A stretch of 64,000 nucleotides of DNA from Mycobacteroides immunogenum (lineage in GTDB: Bacteria > Actinomycetota > Actinomycetes > Mycobacteriales > Mycobacteriaceae): positions 4,464,001 to 4,528,000 of the forward strand of contig NZ_CP011530.1 of assembly GCF_001605725.1 (NCBI RefSeq), in the 5' to 3' direction. A program made the position numbers and the translations under genes. Numbering within the stretch: position 1 is the first letter of the stretch; each line of letters starts with the position of its first letter. Shown in pieces: positions 24,257-34,493 of the stretch. The notes beneath the pieces are model-generated. The model had not been told where the DNA came from. It made no database searches and worked only from the letters and a program-made list of their open reading frames with translations.

Positions 24257-24816
24257 TGAGCGCGAGCGAAGAAGATCGGGCACAGATGAGCGCGGAGGAC
24301 TTCACGCGCGCCTCGACAGCCATCGAGGCGATAATCGCGGCGGTGCGTCCCGATCAATGGGATACCGCGACGCCGTGCACGGAGTGGAATCTGCGACAGC
24401 TGGTCGACCATCTCGTCGAGGTGAACTACTCGCTTTCCGGGCGCTTCGGCGGAATCAGCAGCGGTGCCGCCGATGAGCCGGCGGCCGCGTATCGGCTGTC
24501 CGCACAGGCGTTGCGTGACGCGCTGACGTTGCCTGGCGTGCTGGATCAGACCTATCCCGGCCCGTTCGCGCACACCACCGGCGACCGGCAACTGCAGGTC
24601 CGCATGGCCGATCTGCTGACGCACGGCTGGGACCTGGCGCAAGCCAGCGGAGTTCCCGCCGATCTGCCCGCCGACTTGGTCGAGGACGCGTTGGGTTTCG
24701 TGGAGAAACTCGCCGGGGCGTTCGCGCGATCAGGAAAGTTCGGCGCCCCGCAGCCCGTCGCCCCGGATGCTCCGGTACTCGACAGGCTGGCTGCGTTGAG
24801 CGGCCGGGTGGTCTAG
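24256..24816 (+). CDS. TIGR03086-type DinB/maleylpyruvate-isomerase-like protein
   Basis: 186 residues. The pattern DQWDTATPCTEWNLRQLVDHLV with later GPFAHTTGDRQLQVRMADLLTHGWDLAQASG matches actinobacterial TIGR03086 proteins of the DinB/mycothiol-dependent isomerase fold. Metal-ligand histidines are expected at HLV (about 54) and THGWDLA (about 126-132), both present. Members are putative metal and thiol-dependent enzymes of mostly unknown reaction. The start ATG 24256 overlaps the thioesterase stop, making the two genes one TetR-controlled unit. Confidence 0.82.
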   Translation: MSASEEDRAQMSAEDFTRASTAIEAIIAAVRPDQWDTATPCTEWNLRQLVDHLVEVNYSLSGRFGGISSGAADEPAAAYRLSAQALRDALTLPGVLDQTYPGPFAHTTGDRQLQVRMADLLTHGWDLAQASGVPADLPADLVEDALGFVEKLAGAFARSGKFGAPQPVAPDAPVLDRLAALSGRVV

Positions 24817-24835
24817 CTCTCCACCGAGCGGCTAC

Positions 24836-25696
24836 TCAGAAGCGGGCCATATCCTCGAGGCGCGCAATACGATCGGCCATCGGTGGATGCGTCGAGAACA
24901 GCGACGCCACCCGATCGCTGGCCCGGAACGGGTTGGCGATCATCAGATGCGACTGGCTGGCCAGCTGCGGCTCGGGCGGCAACGGCGCGGCCTGCACCCC
25001 ACCGGAGATCTTGCGCAGCGCCGAGGCAAGCGCCAGCGGATCACCGGTGAGCTCGGCGCCGGATTGGTCGGCCTGATACTCCCGGGAACGCGACACCGCC
25101 ATTTTCACCACCGTGGCGGCTATGGGCCCCAGCATCGACACCAGGAAAAGCGCAAAGGGGTTGGGCCGGTTCTCGTCACCGCCGCCGAAGAAATTCAGGA
25201 ACATCGCCATATTGGCCAGGCCCGAGATGACGGCTGCGAGGGCACCGGCGACGCTGGAGATCAGGATGTCGCGGTTGTACACGTGCGAGAGCTCGTGCCC
25301 CAGCACCGCGCGCAGTTCACGCTCACTGAGCAAGTCCAGGATGCCGGTCGTGCAACACACCGCGGCGTTGCGCGGATTGCGGCCCGTGGCGAACGCATTG
25401 GGCGCATTGGTATCGCTGATGTAGAGCCGCGGCATGGGTTGACGGGCGACGGTAGCCAGCTCCCGCACGATCCGGTACATGGCCGGCTGCTGCAACTCGG
25501 TGACCGGCTGGGCGTGCATGGCGCGCAGCGCCAGGGTATCGCTCTTGAAGTACACGTACGCGTTCATGCCGACGGCGAACACGATGGCCAGCAGCAAGAT
25601 GCTCTTGCTGTGGAACAGCGAGCCGATGAACACGATCATCGCCGACATGCCGCCCAGCAGCAGCACTGTCTTGAGTCCGTTGGCGTGGCCGTGCAT
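24836..25696 (-). CDS. htpX: HtpX membrane metalloprotease
   Basis: 286 residues. Two N-terminal membrane helices ([19 protein letters not shown] and [18 protein letters not shown]), the zinc motif H134-E-L-S-H138 in [13 protein letters not shown], a further hydrophobic pair at 150-190, and the third-ligand helix [19 protein letters not shown]. The family takes part in membrane-protein quality control under stress. ATG 25696 is chosen over the upstream extension. It corresponds to Rv0563 by order. Confidence 0.95.
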   Translation of the reverse strand: MHGHANGLKTVLLLGGMSAMIVFIGSLFHSKSILLLAIVFAVGMNAYVYFKSDTLALRAMHAQPVTELQQPAMYRIVRELATVARQPMPRLYISDTNAPNAFATGRNPRNAAVCCTTGILDLLSERELRAVLGHELSHVYNRDILISSVAGALAAVISGLANMAMFLNFFGGGDENRPNPFALFLVSMLGPIAATVVKMAVSRSREYQADQSGAELTGDPLALASALRKISGGVQAAPLPPEPQLASQSHLMIANPFRASDRVASLFSTHPPMADRIARLEDMARF

Positions 25697-25779
25697 CGCT
25701 ATCCTCTCGTTCGCTCGACGGGTGTTACCAGGTGTCACTCAAGCTAACGAAGAAAGATCTAGCAGGGTTCCGCGGCGCG

Positions 25780-26784
25780 CTACCCGTGGCGGCGCACGGT
25801 GTACTCGATGAGCACGCCCAGCGCGTCACGAGCATCACCCGGTGGCAGCTCCACCAGCTCCGCCTTGGCGCGGTCGGCGTAGTCGATGACGACGGACTTG
25901 GCCTGCACAAGCCCGTTCGAGGCACGCAGCAGGGTGAGCGCCTCTTCCACTTCGGCATCGTCGGTGATCGGCGCCGCCAGCAGGACGCGCAACCGGTCGG
26001 CGTCGGGCCCGGTATCGCGCAGGGCGTACAACATCGGAAGGGTGTGCACACCCTCACGAAGGTCAGTGCCGGGAGTCTTGCCCGACTCGTCGGTGAGGCT
26101 CTCGATGTCGATGATGTCATCGGAGATCTGGAAGGCGGTGCCCACGATGGCGCCCAGACGGCTCAGCCGTTCGATCTGCTCGTCGTCGCAGCGCGAGGTC
26201 ATGGCGCCGAACCGGCCCGCCGCCGCGATCAGTGATCCGGTCTTCTCGTGGATCACCTTGAGGTAGTGCTCGGTCTCGTCGCCGCCCTCGGGCACCCCGA
26301 CGGTTTCCCGCATCTGCCCGGTGACCAGCTCGCCGAAGGTCTCGGCGACGATCCGCACGGCCGTGGGACCCAGCCGGGACACCAGCCCCGAGGCCGTGGC
26401 CAGCAGGTAGTCACCCGCGAGGATGGCCACGTTGTTACCCCAGCGGGCGTTGGCACTGGGCACCCCGCGCCGCTTCTGCGCCTCGTCCATGACGTCGTCG
26501 TGATACAGCGTCGCCAGGTGGATGAGCTCGCACACCGCGCCGGCGAGAATCACCTCGTCGTTGTCCGGATCGGGACCGGTCTGGGCCGCCAGCACCGTGA
26601 ACAGCGGGCGGAACCGCTTACCCCCGGCGTGGAAAAGGTGCAGCACAGACTCGGTCAACAACGGGTCGGACTGCCCCAGCTCGGTCACGATGAGGGTTTC
26701 GATGGCGGCCAAATGGTCGCGCACCTTTGCGGCGAATACGGGATCACCGAGGTCAACTCCGGCCACCGTGGTCGAGTTACTCAC
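25780..26784 (-). CDS. grcC1: Polyprenyl diphosphate synthase (trans-isoprenyl type)
   Basis: 334 residues. First aspartate-rich motif DDVMD in LYHDDVMDEAQKRRG and second DDIID in QISDDIIDIES, with GGKRFRPLF near the N-terminus and EKTGSLIAAAGRFGA. It condenses isopentenyl diphosphate with allylic primers to make the long prenyl tail, most likely the nonaprenyl group of menaquinone given the surrounding men genes. The start is GTG 26784; the longer frame would run through menJ. It shares a 20-bp divergent promoter with menJ and appears leaderless. Corresponds to Rv0562. Confidence 0.93.
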   Translation of the reverse strand: MSNSTTVAGVDLGDPVFAAKVRDHLAAIETLIVTELGQSDPLLTESVLHLFHAGGKRFRPLFTVLAAQTGPDPDNDEVILAGAVCELIHLATLYHDDVMDEAQKRRGVPSANARWGNNVAILAGDYLLATASGLVSRLGPTAVRIVAETFGELVTGQMRETVGVPEGGDETEHYLKVIHEKTGSLIAAAGRFGAMTSRCDDEQIERLSRLGAIVGTAFQISDDIIDIESLTDESGKTPGTDLREGVHTLPMLYALRDTGPDADRLRVLLAAPITDDAEVEEALTLLRASNGLVQAKSVVIDYADRAKAELVELPPGDARDALGVLIEYTVRRHG

Positions 26785-26790
26785 CGGTCC

Positions 26791-26798
26791 AACATACT
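26791..26798. promoter_or_regulatory. Overlapping divergent -10 elements for grcC1 and menJ
   Basis: On the minus strand TATGTT (26796-26791) ends 6 bases before GTG 26784. On the plus strand CATACT (26793-26798) ends 6 bases before GTG 26805. The two hexamers overlap by 4 bp. Only 20 bp separate the start codons, leaving no room for leaders, so both transcripts should be leaderless and the two promoters mutually exclusive. Confidence 0.65.
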
Positions 26799-26804
26799 GG
26801 GAAG

Positions 26805-28034
26805 GTGCAGACCTCAGCGGACCTGGTCGTCGTCGGTGCCGGCCCAGCCGGATCGGCAGCCGCGGCATGGGCGGCCCGCTCCGGGCGCGAAGTGGTCTTG
26901 GTCGATTCGGCGGTGTTCCCCCGAGACAAGACCTGTGGCGACGGATTGACCCCACGCGCGGTCGAACAACTCGAGTTGCTGGGCCTGCGCTCATGGCTCG
27001 ATGAGCACATCCAGTACCGGGGCCTGCGCCTGCACGGATTTGGCGGAAGTATCGAAGTCCCTTGGCCCGGGCCGTCTTTCGGAGGAACCGGCAGTGCGGT
27101 GCGCCGCACCGAGTTGGACGACAAGATCCGGCAGGTGGCCGTCGACTCGGGCGCCACGATGGCCGCGGCGACCAAGGCCGTTGACGCGGAGCGTGACTCG
27201 GCGGGCCGGATCACCTCGGTGCGGGTGCTCGATGACAGCGGCCCCAGGGACATCGCGTGCAAGGCCGTCATCGTCGCCGACGGGGTGCGCTCCCCCCTCG
27301 GGAAAGTCCTGGGCCGTGAGTGGCACAAGGACACCGTGTACGCCGTCGCGGGCCGCGCGTACATCGAGTCGGCGCGCGGCGACGAGGAATGGATGACCTC
27401 ACATCTGGAACTGCGGTCCCCCGAGGGGGACGTGTTACCCGGATATGGCTGGATCTTCCCGCTGGGGGGCGGACAGATCAACATCGGTGTGGGCGCCCTG
27501 GCCACCTCCAAACGGCCCGCCGACGCGGCGCTACGTCCGCTTATCGAGTACTACACCGAGCTGCGGCGTGAGGACTTCGGCCTCAGCGGGCGGCTGCAAT
27601 CGATCGCGTCGGCGCTGTTGCCGATGGGCGGTGCGGTATCCGGTGTCGCGGGACCCAATTGGATGTTGATCGGCGACGCGGCAGCATGTGTCAATCCGCT
27701 CAACGGCGAGGGTATCGACTATGGGCTGGAGACCGGTCACCTGGCCGCCGAGGTGCTGGACGCCGACGATTACGCGCAGCTGTGGCCGGAGCTGTTGCGG
27801 GACCGCTATGGCCGCTCGTTCTCCATCGCGCGCCGGCTTGCCGCGCTGCTCACGTTGCCGCGATTCCTGCCTGTGATGGGGCCGGTCGGCATGCGCTCGG
27901 CGGTGTTGATGCGAATTGCCGTGCGGCTCATGGGGAATCTGGTGACCGACGAGGATCACGATGTGATCGCACGCGCCTGGCGGATTGCCGGCGGCGGCTC
28001 CCGGCGTCTGGATTCGCGCCCGCCGTTCAGCTGA
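26805..28034 (+). CDS. menJ: Menaquinone reductase MenJ (geranylgeranyl-reductase family flavoprotein)
   Basis: 409 residues. FAD motif VVVGAGPAGSAAAAWAARSG at the N-terminus, KTCGDGLTPRAVEQLELLGL typical of geranylgeranyl reductases, and the second FAD motif MLIGDAAACVNPLNGEGIDY. It saturates one isoprene unit of menaquinone, giving the dihydro form of mycobacteria. The start is GTG 26805, directly after the shared promoter. Corresponds to Rv0561c. It converges on menG, with 11 bases between the stops. Confidence 0.93.
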   Translation: MQTSADLVVVGAGPAGSAAAAWAARSGREVVLVDSAVFPRDKTCGDGLTPRAVEQLELLGLRSWLDEHIQYRGLRLHGFGGSIEVPWPGPSFGGTGSAVRRTELDDKIRQVAVDSGATMAAATKAVDAERDSAGRITSVRVLDDSGPRDIACKAVIVADGVRSPLGKVLGREWHKDTVYAVAGRAYIESARGDEEWMTSHLELRSPEGDVLPGYGWIFPLGGGQINIGVGALATSKRPADAALRPLIEYYTELRREDFGLSGRLQSIASALLPMGGAVSGVAGPNWMLIGDAAACVNPLNGEGIDYGLETGHLAAEVLDADDYAQLWPELLRDRYGRSFSIARRLAALLTLPRFLPVMGPVGMRSAVLMRIAVRLMGNLVTDEDHDVIARAWRIAGGGSRRLDSRPPFS

Positions 28035-28045
28035 TTTGCCCGCGG

Positions 28046-28729
28046 TTAGAGGGTGGCGACATGCAGGGCGACGATGCCGCCGGTGAGATTGCGCCACCGC
28101 ACATTCGACCACCCCGCCGACTCGATGCGGTGGGCCAGCGCCTCCTGATCCGGCCACGCCCGGATCGACTCGGCCAGGTACACGTAGGCATCCGGGTTGC
28201 TACTGACGGCGCGCGCCACCTCAGGCAGCGTCTTCATCAGGTACTCCATGTACAGCGTGCGGAACGCCCGGTTTACCGGAGTTGAGAACTCGCATACCGC
28301 AAGGCGGCCACCAGGTTTGGTGACGCGGGCCATTTCCCGCAATCCCTCGACGTGATCGACGACGTTGCGTAGCCCGAAACTGATGGTCACCGCATCGAAC
28401 GAATGGTCCGCGAACGGCAGCCGCGTCGCGTCTCCGGCCACTTTCGGCACGTCGCGCTGAGCGCCCGCCTTGAGCATGCCGACAGAAAAGTCTGCCGCCA
28501 CGCACCACGCCCCGGATTGGGTGAGCTCCGCGGTCGAGACAGCCGTGCCCGCGGCGATATCGAGCACCTTGTCGCCGGGCTTCAACTTCAGCGCCGCCCG
28601 GGTAGCCCGGCGCCAGAATCGGTCCTGCCCAAACGAGAGCACGGTATTGGTGATGTCGTATCGCTTGGCCACCGCGTCAAACATCGACGCTACCTCGTGC
28701 GGATCCTTTTCCAGGGTGGCGCGGTTCAT
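28046..28729 (-). CDS. menG: Demethylmenaquinone C-methyltransferase
   Basis: 227 residues. [20 protein letters not shown] and [20 protein letters not shown] are the typical UbiE/MenG start. The S-adenosylmethionine motif is [16 protein letters not shown], followed by [20 protein letters not shown] and [20 protein letters not shown]. It carries out the last methylation of menaquinone. ATG 28729 is chosen; the open extension to 28858 has no coding features. Corresponds to Rv0558. Confidence 0.94.
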   Translation of the reverse strand: MNRATLEKDPHEVASMFDAVAKRYDITNTVLSFGQDRFWRRATRAALKLKPGDKVLDIAAGTAVSTAELTQSGAWCVAADFSVGMLKAGAQRDVPKVAGDATRLPFADHSFDAVTISFGLRNVVDHVEGLREMARVTKPGGRLAVCEFSTPVNRAFRTLYMEYLMKTLPEVARAVSSNPDAYVYLAESIRAWPDQEALAHRIESAGWSNVRWRNLTGGIVALHVATL

Positions 28730-28824
28730 ACCGTGACGGTACAGGGCAGGGCGTTCGGACGCCGACACACTGTCGGCGCGATCAGGGCCGCACCAAGACT
28801 CCGCGTGCCACCTACTTCCAGCCC

Positions 28825-29991
28825 CTATGCCCCGGGATAACTCGGATAGCACGTGCACGACCGGGGCACACGCTGATTCTTGCGGGTGCGCTTGGCCTCA
28901 TAAAGGCTGAAATCAGCTTCTCGCGAGAGTGATTCGAATGTGAAGTCTTCATCATGCGTGTACTGCCAGGCCGAGCCGACGCTGATCGACACCGTGGCCT
29001 CGGCCGTGTTCAACGAGGAGTCGCAGATCCGGGCACGCACCGTATCGACGTCCTCGGAACGGTCCAGGAAGGCCACGATCATGAACTCGTCTCCGCCGAT
29101 GCGAGCAGCGAAATCGCGGTTGCGGATGCCGCCGGCGAGGGTGTCGGCGACATACTTCAAGGTGGAGTCGCCGACGTCATGGCCGTAGGTGTCATTGACC
29201 TCCTTGAAACGGTCGATGTCGATCACGAACACCGCCACGATGGCAGGTGGCGGTTCGCCGCGCAGCCGGGCCCGCATGGCTGATTGCACACCGCGCCGGT
29301 TGAGCAGGCCTGTCAGCGGATCATGGTGGGCGGCAATGGCGTTTCTATAGATGGACTTACGCATTCCCTCAATGACCGCCTGAATGACGATGGGCAAGAA
29401 CACCACATTCGAGTACGCCGGCGCGTTGTAGATGTACAGTTCGGACAGGGTCGCGGCACCGGCGTGCAGATTCCCCAGTGTGAGCGCGGTGATCACCGCG
29501 GTAGCGAAGAGACAGTGCGCGGCCAGCACCCGCCATCCCAGCAGGAACGCCGCGAAGATCCCGATCAGAGCCAGGTGATTGGTGGCACCGAGCTGCGACG
29601 CGGGCTGAGAACACATGCTGGCGCCGACGGCGGTCGCAGTGTCGGCCCAGAAGACGAATGCGATGGCCCAGGGCCGGCTGGGCCAGGGACGCACAATCCA
29701 TGCCACCCCTACCAGCAACGCCGAACCAGCCGCGATGCCATGCACTACCCGCGGCCAGAGCCCCTGTGGGCCCAGCGGGTTGAACTGCGCGATCACCGCC
29801 AGCACGGTCATCGAAATACACAGCACCCCGATGGCGATCTTTAACCGCGCGGTGTTTCTCGTCGTTTCCAGGGCAGTGGTGAGAAATCGATAGGACACGC
29901 CATACCGCCGACCGTTCAATACGGGGCGTGATTCGATTATCATTTTGTCGGTCTCACGCCGCATTGCGTTGCGCGGTGCCGTCCCGTTCAT
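28825..29991 (-). CDS. Membrane-bound diguanylate cyclase (GGDEF)
   Basis: Up to 388 residues. The N-terminal half holds about six hydrophobic helices ([52 protein letters not shown] and others) forming a membrane sensor. The GGDEF domain starts at [13 protein letters not shown], with [20 protein letters not shown] and the intact active site RIGGDEFMI. It should make cyclic di-GMP from GTP. No clear RxxD inhibitory site is visible before GGDEF. The start could be ATG 29991 or the later MIIESRP at 29943. A close paralogue lies at 37.6-38.7 kb. Confidence 0.9.
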   Translation of the reverse strand: MNGTAPRNAMRRETDKMIIESRPVLNGRRYGVSYRFLTTALETTRNTARLKIAIGVLCISMTVLAVIAQFNPLGPQGLWPRVVHGIAAGSALLVGVAWIVRPWPSRPWAIAFVFWADTATAVGASMCSQPASQLGATNHLALIGIFAAFLLGWRVLAAHCLFATAVITALTLGNLHAGAATLSELYIYNAPAYSNVVFLPIVIQAVIEGMRKSIYRNAIAAHHDPLTGLLNRRGVQSAMRARLRGEPPPAIVAVFVIDIDRFKEVNDTYGHDVGDSTLKYVADTLAGGIRNRDFAARIGGDEFMIVAFLDRSEDVDTVRARICDSSLNTAEATVSISVGSAWQYTHDEDFTFESLSREADFSLYEAKRTRKNQRVPRSCTCYPSYPGA

Positions 29992-30369
29992 TATTGACAG
30001 CTCAGGCAGTAAAAATGGCCTTTGACGGCCAAAATTCGCCGCTGACCAGCGAAACCCGTTTCCTCAAAATGCCATTGTGATCTTGACAATAAAACCGATC
30101 TATAGCTCGATACTCCATGATTCATCACCAATCCACCTCAGTAGTTGCCGTCACCAACTCATAAGGAAAGGCATCGCCCCGACTGTGACATAATCACCGG
30201 CACGATCAATTCTCTCTGCATTCTTGTAACGGCCACCGTACCAGTGTGGCCATGACCGTTACCAGTTTCCAGTAATCGCGTGGCGGCCATTGTTCGGCCT
30301 ACCTCCGGTGGCCGGCAGAATCATTCCCCCCGACTTCGGGCCGGTCTGGGCGACCTCCCGGAGCAAAAG
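29992..30369. other. Intergenic region of 378 bp, no gene seen
   Basis: This stretch separates the diguanylate cyclase start from the 3' end of the mannosyltransferase gene. Its 5' two thirds are clearly more AT-rich than the surroundings (for example CAATAAAACCGATCTATAGC near 30087). I find no ORF with mycobacterial codon bias, no tRNA and no convincing riboswitch or terminator. It probably holds the cyclase promoter. Confidence 0.5.
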
Positions 30370-31512
30370 TCAGGCAGTCATGATGCCGCGGCCCAGCGTG
30401 GTGCCCGCCGCGGCGGCATAGTGCTCCAGCAGCTCATCACAGATGGCGGGCCAAGTGCGTGCGAGCACTCCCCGGCGCGCGGCCGCCGAGAATCGGCTGC
30501 GGGTGGCCGGTTGCACCAAATGATCAACCGCCATGCTCAACCGCGCCTCGAAGTCGGCCACCGGCAGCAGCATGCCGTTGCGGCCGGGGATCACCAAGTC
30601 CCTCGGCCCACCGGCATCCGGCGCGATGGACGGCACCCCACTGGCCAATGCCTCCTGCACCGCCTGACAGAACGTCTCGTGCTCGCCCGGATGGATGAAG
30701 ACATCGAGGCTGGCATACGCCCGCGACAACGCCGATCCGGTCAGTTCGCCGGTGAATATCGCTGCGGGCATCAGCTTTTCGAGCGCATCCCGCTCGACGC
30801 CGCCACCCACGATGACCAGCTGCACATCGTCGCGCGCCGCCAGCACCGCCAGACGCTCGACATGCTTTTCAGGCGCAAGCCGCCCAACAAACCCGACAAT
30901 CGGCTTGCCCTCGGGCGACCAGGATCGGCGCAGCTCCTCGTCACGCGCCGAGGGGGCGAAGCGTTCGATATCGACACCGCGGGACCACCGGAACACTCTC
31001 GGAATTCCGTGCGCAGCAAGGTCTTCCATCGCGGACGACGAGGGAGCCAGGGTACGGTCGGCGCGTCCGTGTAGATGCCTTGTCCAGCGCCAGGCGGCAC
31101 GCGCGGCGAATCCGGCACCGTAGCTGTCCGCGAATCCCGCCACGTCGGTCTGATAGACAGCCACGACCGGGATGTCGAGATGCTGCGCGGCGCGCAGTCC
31201 GCCGTATCCCAGCACGAACGGCGAAGCCAGATGCACCACGTCGGGGGCAAACTCCCGGAAAATCCGGACCATGCGCGGTTGCGGGACGCCCAGCGGCAGA
31301 GTGCTCACCTTGGGGAACATGATGGCGGGCACCCGGTGCACGGGAACGCCGTTGTGCTCGGTCCCGGCGGGTGCCTGTCCACGCGGGGTATCCGGCGCGA
31401 TGACGATGGCCTCATGCCCGGTGCGGCGGAAGTGCTCCAGCACCCGCAGCACCGAGTTGGAGACTCCGTTGACGTTCGGCAAGAACGACTCGGCGACGAT
31501 CGCGATGCGCAC
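30370..31512 (-). CDS. mgtA: GDP-mannose-dependent alpha-mannosyltransferase (GT4)
   Basis: 380 residues of GT-B fold. [20 protein letters not shown] is the family start (acceptor domain with glycine loop). The donor domain has [16 protein letters not shown] and the E-x7-E motif [20 protein letters not shown]. The homologue (Rv0557, MgtA) adds mannose to glycolipid acceptors in lipomannan-related synthesis at the cytoplasmic face of the membrane. It is placed in the same order next to menD and menG as in M. tuberculosis. Confidence 0.92.
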   Translation of the reverse strand: MRIAIVAESFLPNVNGVSNSVLRVLEHFRRTGHEAIVIAPDTPRGQAPAGTEHNGVPVHRVPAIMFPKVSTLPLGVPQPRMVRIFREFAPDVVHLASPFVLGYGGLRAAQHLDIPVVAVYQTDVAGFADSYGAGFAARAAWRWTRHLHGRADRTLAPSSSAMEDLAAHGIPRVFRWSRGVDIERFAPSARDEELRRSWSPEGKPIVGFVGRLAPEKHVERLAVLAARDDVQLVIVGGGVERDALEKLMPAAIFTGELTGSALSRAYASLDVFIHPGEHETFCQAVQEALASGVPSIAPDAGGPRDLVIPGRNGMLLPVADFEARLSMAVDHLVQPATRSRFSAAARRGVLARTWPAICDELLEHYAAAAGTTLGRGIMTA

Positions 31513-31573
31513 ATCGACAGCATGTCAGGATCAACTGGCAGTTAGGTTGCCCCCAGGCATACGTCACGCAAAC

Positions 31574-32014
31574 TTACACATGAACGGGCGCCGGACCGCG
31601 GCGCCGCATCCAGGCAAGCCCCAGCAGTATCGTCCCGGCAACCGTCCACACCACCACGATGATGGAACCAGCCGGAATGATCGACAGCGATGCGTTACGT
31701 CCTTGCACGCGAACCAGATCCGGGTTGGACTTGTCGTACTCGACATAGATGCGCATGCCCGGACTGAGCTCCGACGGATAGAGAACGCCCAATTCCGGCC
31801 GGTACGTGACTCGTTCGGGCGTGACGAACTCGATGGTGGACCGCCGCGGCCCCGCGCTGAGCACCTCGGCCAACGCGACGCCCATATCGCGTTCGATGGC
31901 TTTGTCGTTACGCCAGGCACCGGCGACCAACAGCAGCGACTGCAGTGTCATCAGGCCCGCCAGGATCAGCACCCCGATGCGGAATCTCTTGATGACGCGG
32001 GAGCGCCGGTTCAC
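31574..32014 (-). CDS. DUF3592 membrane protein
   Basis: About 146 residues. One membrane helix near the N-terminus ([20 protein letters not shown]) and one near the C-terminus ([20 protein letters not shown]) flank an extracytoplasmic beta domain with [20 protein letters not shown] and [20 protein letters not shown], the DUF3592 pattern. The GTG start at 32014 overlaps the menD stop (GTGA), so it is translationally coupled to menD. Corresponds to Rv0556. Function unknown; it could be a small envelope or quinone-related factor. Confidence 0.82.
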   Translation of the reverse strand: MNRRSRVIKRFRIGVLILAGLMTLQSLLLVAGAWRNDKAIERDMGVALAEVLSAGPRRSTIEFVTPERVTYRPELGVLYPSELSPGMRIYVEYDKSNPDLVRVQGRNASLSIIPAGSIIVVVWTVAGTILLGLAWMRRRGPAPVHV

Positions 32015-33633
32015 AGCGCGGCCCTGATCGCGGCATGCAGCTCGCGCAGGGTCGAGCGATCGGCCTTGACCTCCAGAACCCTGATGCCCCGGGCCGGTTC
32101 GTCCAGGGCGGGCCCCAGCTCCTCCACCGAGATGGATTGCGAATCCACATGATAGGCCCGGCACAGCGCCGCGATGTCGACATCATGCGGGGTACCGAAG
32201 ATGCGCGACGATACATCGTGGAATCGCGGGTCACCCTGCTCCAACAGCTCGAAAATGCCGCCGCCGTTATCATTTGAGACCACGATGGTCAGATTCTCGG
32301 GCTGCGGCTCGGTCGGGCCGATCAACAGGCCCGAGCTGTCATGCACAAACGTCAGGTCGCCGATCAACGCCACCGTACGGCCGCCCTTGTGCGCCAACGC
32401 GGCACCGATGGCGGTCGAAATCGTGCCGTCGATACCGGCCACTCCTCGGTTGGAGCGCACGCGCACGTCTTTGGCGCCCCACGGAACCAGCGCGGCGTCG
32501 CGGACCGGGTTGGACGCGCCGAGAACCAGCTGGTCGCCGTCACGCAGTGACCCGCAGACCTGTGCCGCCACATGTAAACCCGTGGTGAGGGGGTGTGTGC
32601 TCAGTTGGCCACGGACCGCGCCGAGCGCCTTCTGATGCGCATGAGTACACCGCTGCAGCCATGCCGCGTCGGGGTTTCCGGATGCGACGGCCCTGGTCCC
32701 GGTGGCTTGTGAGTTGCCGGACACATCGGGCCAGCGTGGGCCGGTGGTCAACGCGTACACCGGAATCCGGCTGTCGGCCAACAACGCCGACACTTGCCGA
32801 TGCAGCGTCGGCCGCCCCAGCATGATCACCTGCTGTGGATGCAGCAAGGTGAGCGCCAGCGGATGAAGCGGGTTATCTGGTTGCGGCGCAGTCGGTTCAG
32901 CCACCGTGGGCAGCATCGAGAGATTCGGGTGGGTACCCGCACCATGCCCGGCGATCACCACGGTATCGAGCGTCAGATCGATGTCGACAGGTTCGTCGAA
33001 CGTCACGTCCGGCGTGTACGTCCACGGCACACCGCCTGGGCGTCCCTCCGGCACCGGGCCGCCATCGCGGTCCGGTACGAGCGGTTCCCGCAGCGGGATG
33101 TCGAACTGCACGGGTCCAGCATTCGCGGTACGGGATCCCTTGGCGGCAGCCAGAACTCGGCAGGTAGCCGAGCGCCAATGCGGGTTCTGTGCCTCGATCT
33201 TCTCCGAGCCTTCTTCGGCCAGACCGATACTGATCGCCGCGCGCACCTGGGTACCGAAGTACCCGAGCTGCTCCATGGTCTGGTTGGCTCCGGTGCCCAG
33301 CAGTTCGTACGGACGATTGGCCGACAAGACGATCAAAGGCACCCGGGCGTAGTTCGCTTCCACAACCGCCGGACCCAGGTTCGCCACCGCCGTTCCGGAC
33401 GTCATCGCCACCGGCACCGGTGCACCGCTGGACGCGGCAAGCCCTACGGCCAGGAAGCCGGCGGTGCGCTCATCGATGCGCACGTGCAGACGTAGCCTGC
33501 CGGCCTTATCCGCGTCGTGCAGCGCGAAGGCCAGCGGGGCGTTCCGCGAACCAGGGCACAGCACCACGTCGCGGACGCCACCGCGGATCAGCTCGTCGAC
33601 TACGGCATGGGCCTGTGCGGTCGACGGGTTCAT
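32011..33633 (-). CDS. menD: SEPHCHC synthase (MenD, ThDP enzyme)
   Basis: 540 residues. [20 protein letters not shown] and [20 protein letters not shown] are the MenD start, with [17 protein letters not shown] and [15 protein letters not shown]. The C-terminal cofactor region is [17 protein letters not shown] (G-D-x-T-F-x-H-D), then [19 protein letters not shown]. It joins 2-oxoglutarate to isochorismate in menaquinone synthesis. It sits in a bpoC-like/menD/DUF3592 run on the minus strand, 12 bases after the hydrolase gene. Confidence 0.96.
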   Translation of the reverse strand: MNPSTAQAHAVVDELIRGGVRDVVLCPGSRNAPLAFALHDADKAGRLRLHVRIDERTAGFLAVGLAASSGAPVPVAMTSGTAVANLGPAVVEANYARVPLIVLSANRPYELLGTGANQTMEQLGYFGTQVRAAISIGLAEEGSEKIEAQNPHWRSATCRVLAAAKGSRTANAGPVQFDIPLREPLVPDRDGGPVPEGRPGGVPWTYTPDVTFDEPVDIDLTLDTVVIAGHGAGTHPNLSMLPTVAEPTAPQPDNPLHPLALTLLHPQQVIMLGRPTLHRQVSALLADSRIPVYALTTGPRWPDVSGNSQATGTRAVASGNPDAAWLQRCTHAHQKALGAVRGQLSTHPLTTGLHVAAQVCGSLRDGDQLVLGASNPVRDAALVPWGAKDVRVRSNRGVAGIDGTISTAIGAALAHKGGRTVALIGDLTFVHDSSGLLIGPTEPQPENLTIVVSNDNGGGIFELLEQGDPRFHDVSSRIFGTPHDVDIAALCRAYHVDSQSISVEELGPALDEPARGIRVLEVKADRSTLRELHAAIRAAL

Positions 33634-33645
33634 GCCATCAGGGTG

Positions 33646-34482
33646 TCATACCGTCCGAGCGGTGCTCGCAAAGAACTCCAGGATCACGCGATTGACCTCG
33701 TCGGGACGCTCGATGAAGCCCAGGTGCCCCGCGTCGGAGATCTCGACATACTTACCGCCGGGGATCGCGTCGGCCACCTCCTTGCCCAGATAGGGAGGCA
33801 GGGTCATGTCGTCGGTGAATCCGATCACCAGCGACGGGACCTTGATTCCGGCGTAGGCGCCCGGCCTGTCGGGGGCCGGTATGGCGCTGCGCTGATGATC
33901 AATGCCGCCCGATGCCGGTTCCGGCCACAGCGTGAACATGTCGATCCAGTCTTTGATGGCCGCATCGTTGTTCAGGGTCTTCGGGGAGAAGTTCAGCATC
34001 AACCGCATCGCTGCCTGGTATGCCGCCGGCACCTCGACACCGGAGGCGGACAGCTCGAGCTCGGCCTTGCGGAAGAACGACCGCGTCGCGTCCTCGCGCC
34101 CCCGCGTCCCCATGAAGACCGCCGCGGTCACCAGATCAGGACGGGTGAGCGTGAGCTCCTGGGCGACGAGCGCTCCCATGGAGAAGCCCACCAGCCGTGC
34201 CGGGGCGGCGCCGAGGTCTTCGATGAGCGCCGCGGTGTCGTCCACCATGTCCTGCAGGGTGAACCCGTCAGCGGACTCTGTGGTCGGAGGTATGCCCCGG
34301 TTGTTGAACGTGATGGTGCGATAACCGGCGGCGCGAAAGGCCGGCACCTGGTGCAGATGCCAACTGCGGCCCGCGCCACCGCGCCCGGAGATGAAGACGA
34401 CGGGATCACCTGAGGCGCCGAGCGCCAGGGGCCCACGATCGTCGTAACTGATCTGGATGCCGTTGATGTTCGCGAGAGGCAC
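33646..34482 (-). CDS. bpoC: Alpha/beta-hydrolase (BpoC-like), candidate MenH
   Basis: About 278 residues from GTG 34482. GDPVVFISGRGGAGRSWHLH gives the oxyanion region, ARLVGFSMGALVAQEL the nucleophile elbow with serine, LVIGFTDDMTLP the acid and SDAGHLGFIERP the histidine. It was historically named a non-haem bromoperoxidase, but this is a serine-hydrolase triad. It stands between menC and menD, where many bacteria carry menH (SHCHC synthase, the same fold), so a MenH role is a reasonable inference. Corresponds to Rv0554. Confidence 0.85.
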   Translation of the reverse strand: MPLANINGIQISYDDRGPLALGASGDPVVFISGRGGAGRSWHLHQVPAFRAAGYRTITFNNRGIPPTTESADGFTLQDMVDDTAALIEDLGAAPARLVGFSMGALVAQELTLTRPDLVTAAVFMGTRGREDATRSFFRKAELELSASGVEVPAAYQAAMRLMLNFSPKTLNNDAAIKDWIDMFTLWPEPASGGIDHQRSAIPAPDRPGAYAGIKVPSLVIGFTDDMTLPPYLGKEVADAIPGGKYVEISDAGHLGFIERPDEVNRVILEFFASTARTV

Positions 34483-34493
34483 GTTGATTGAAC

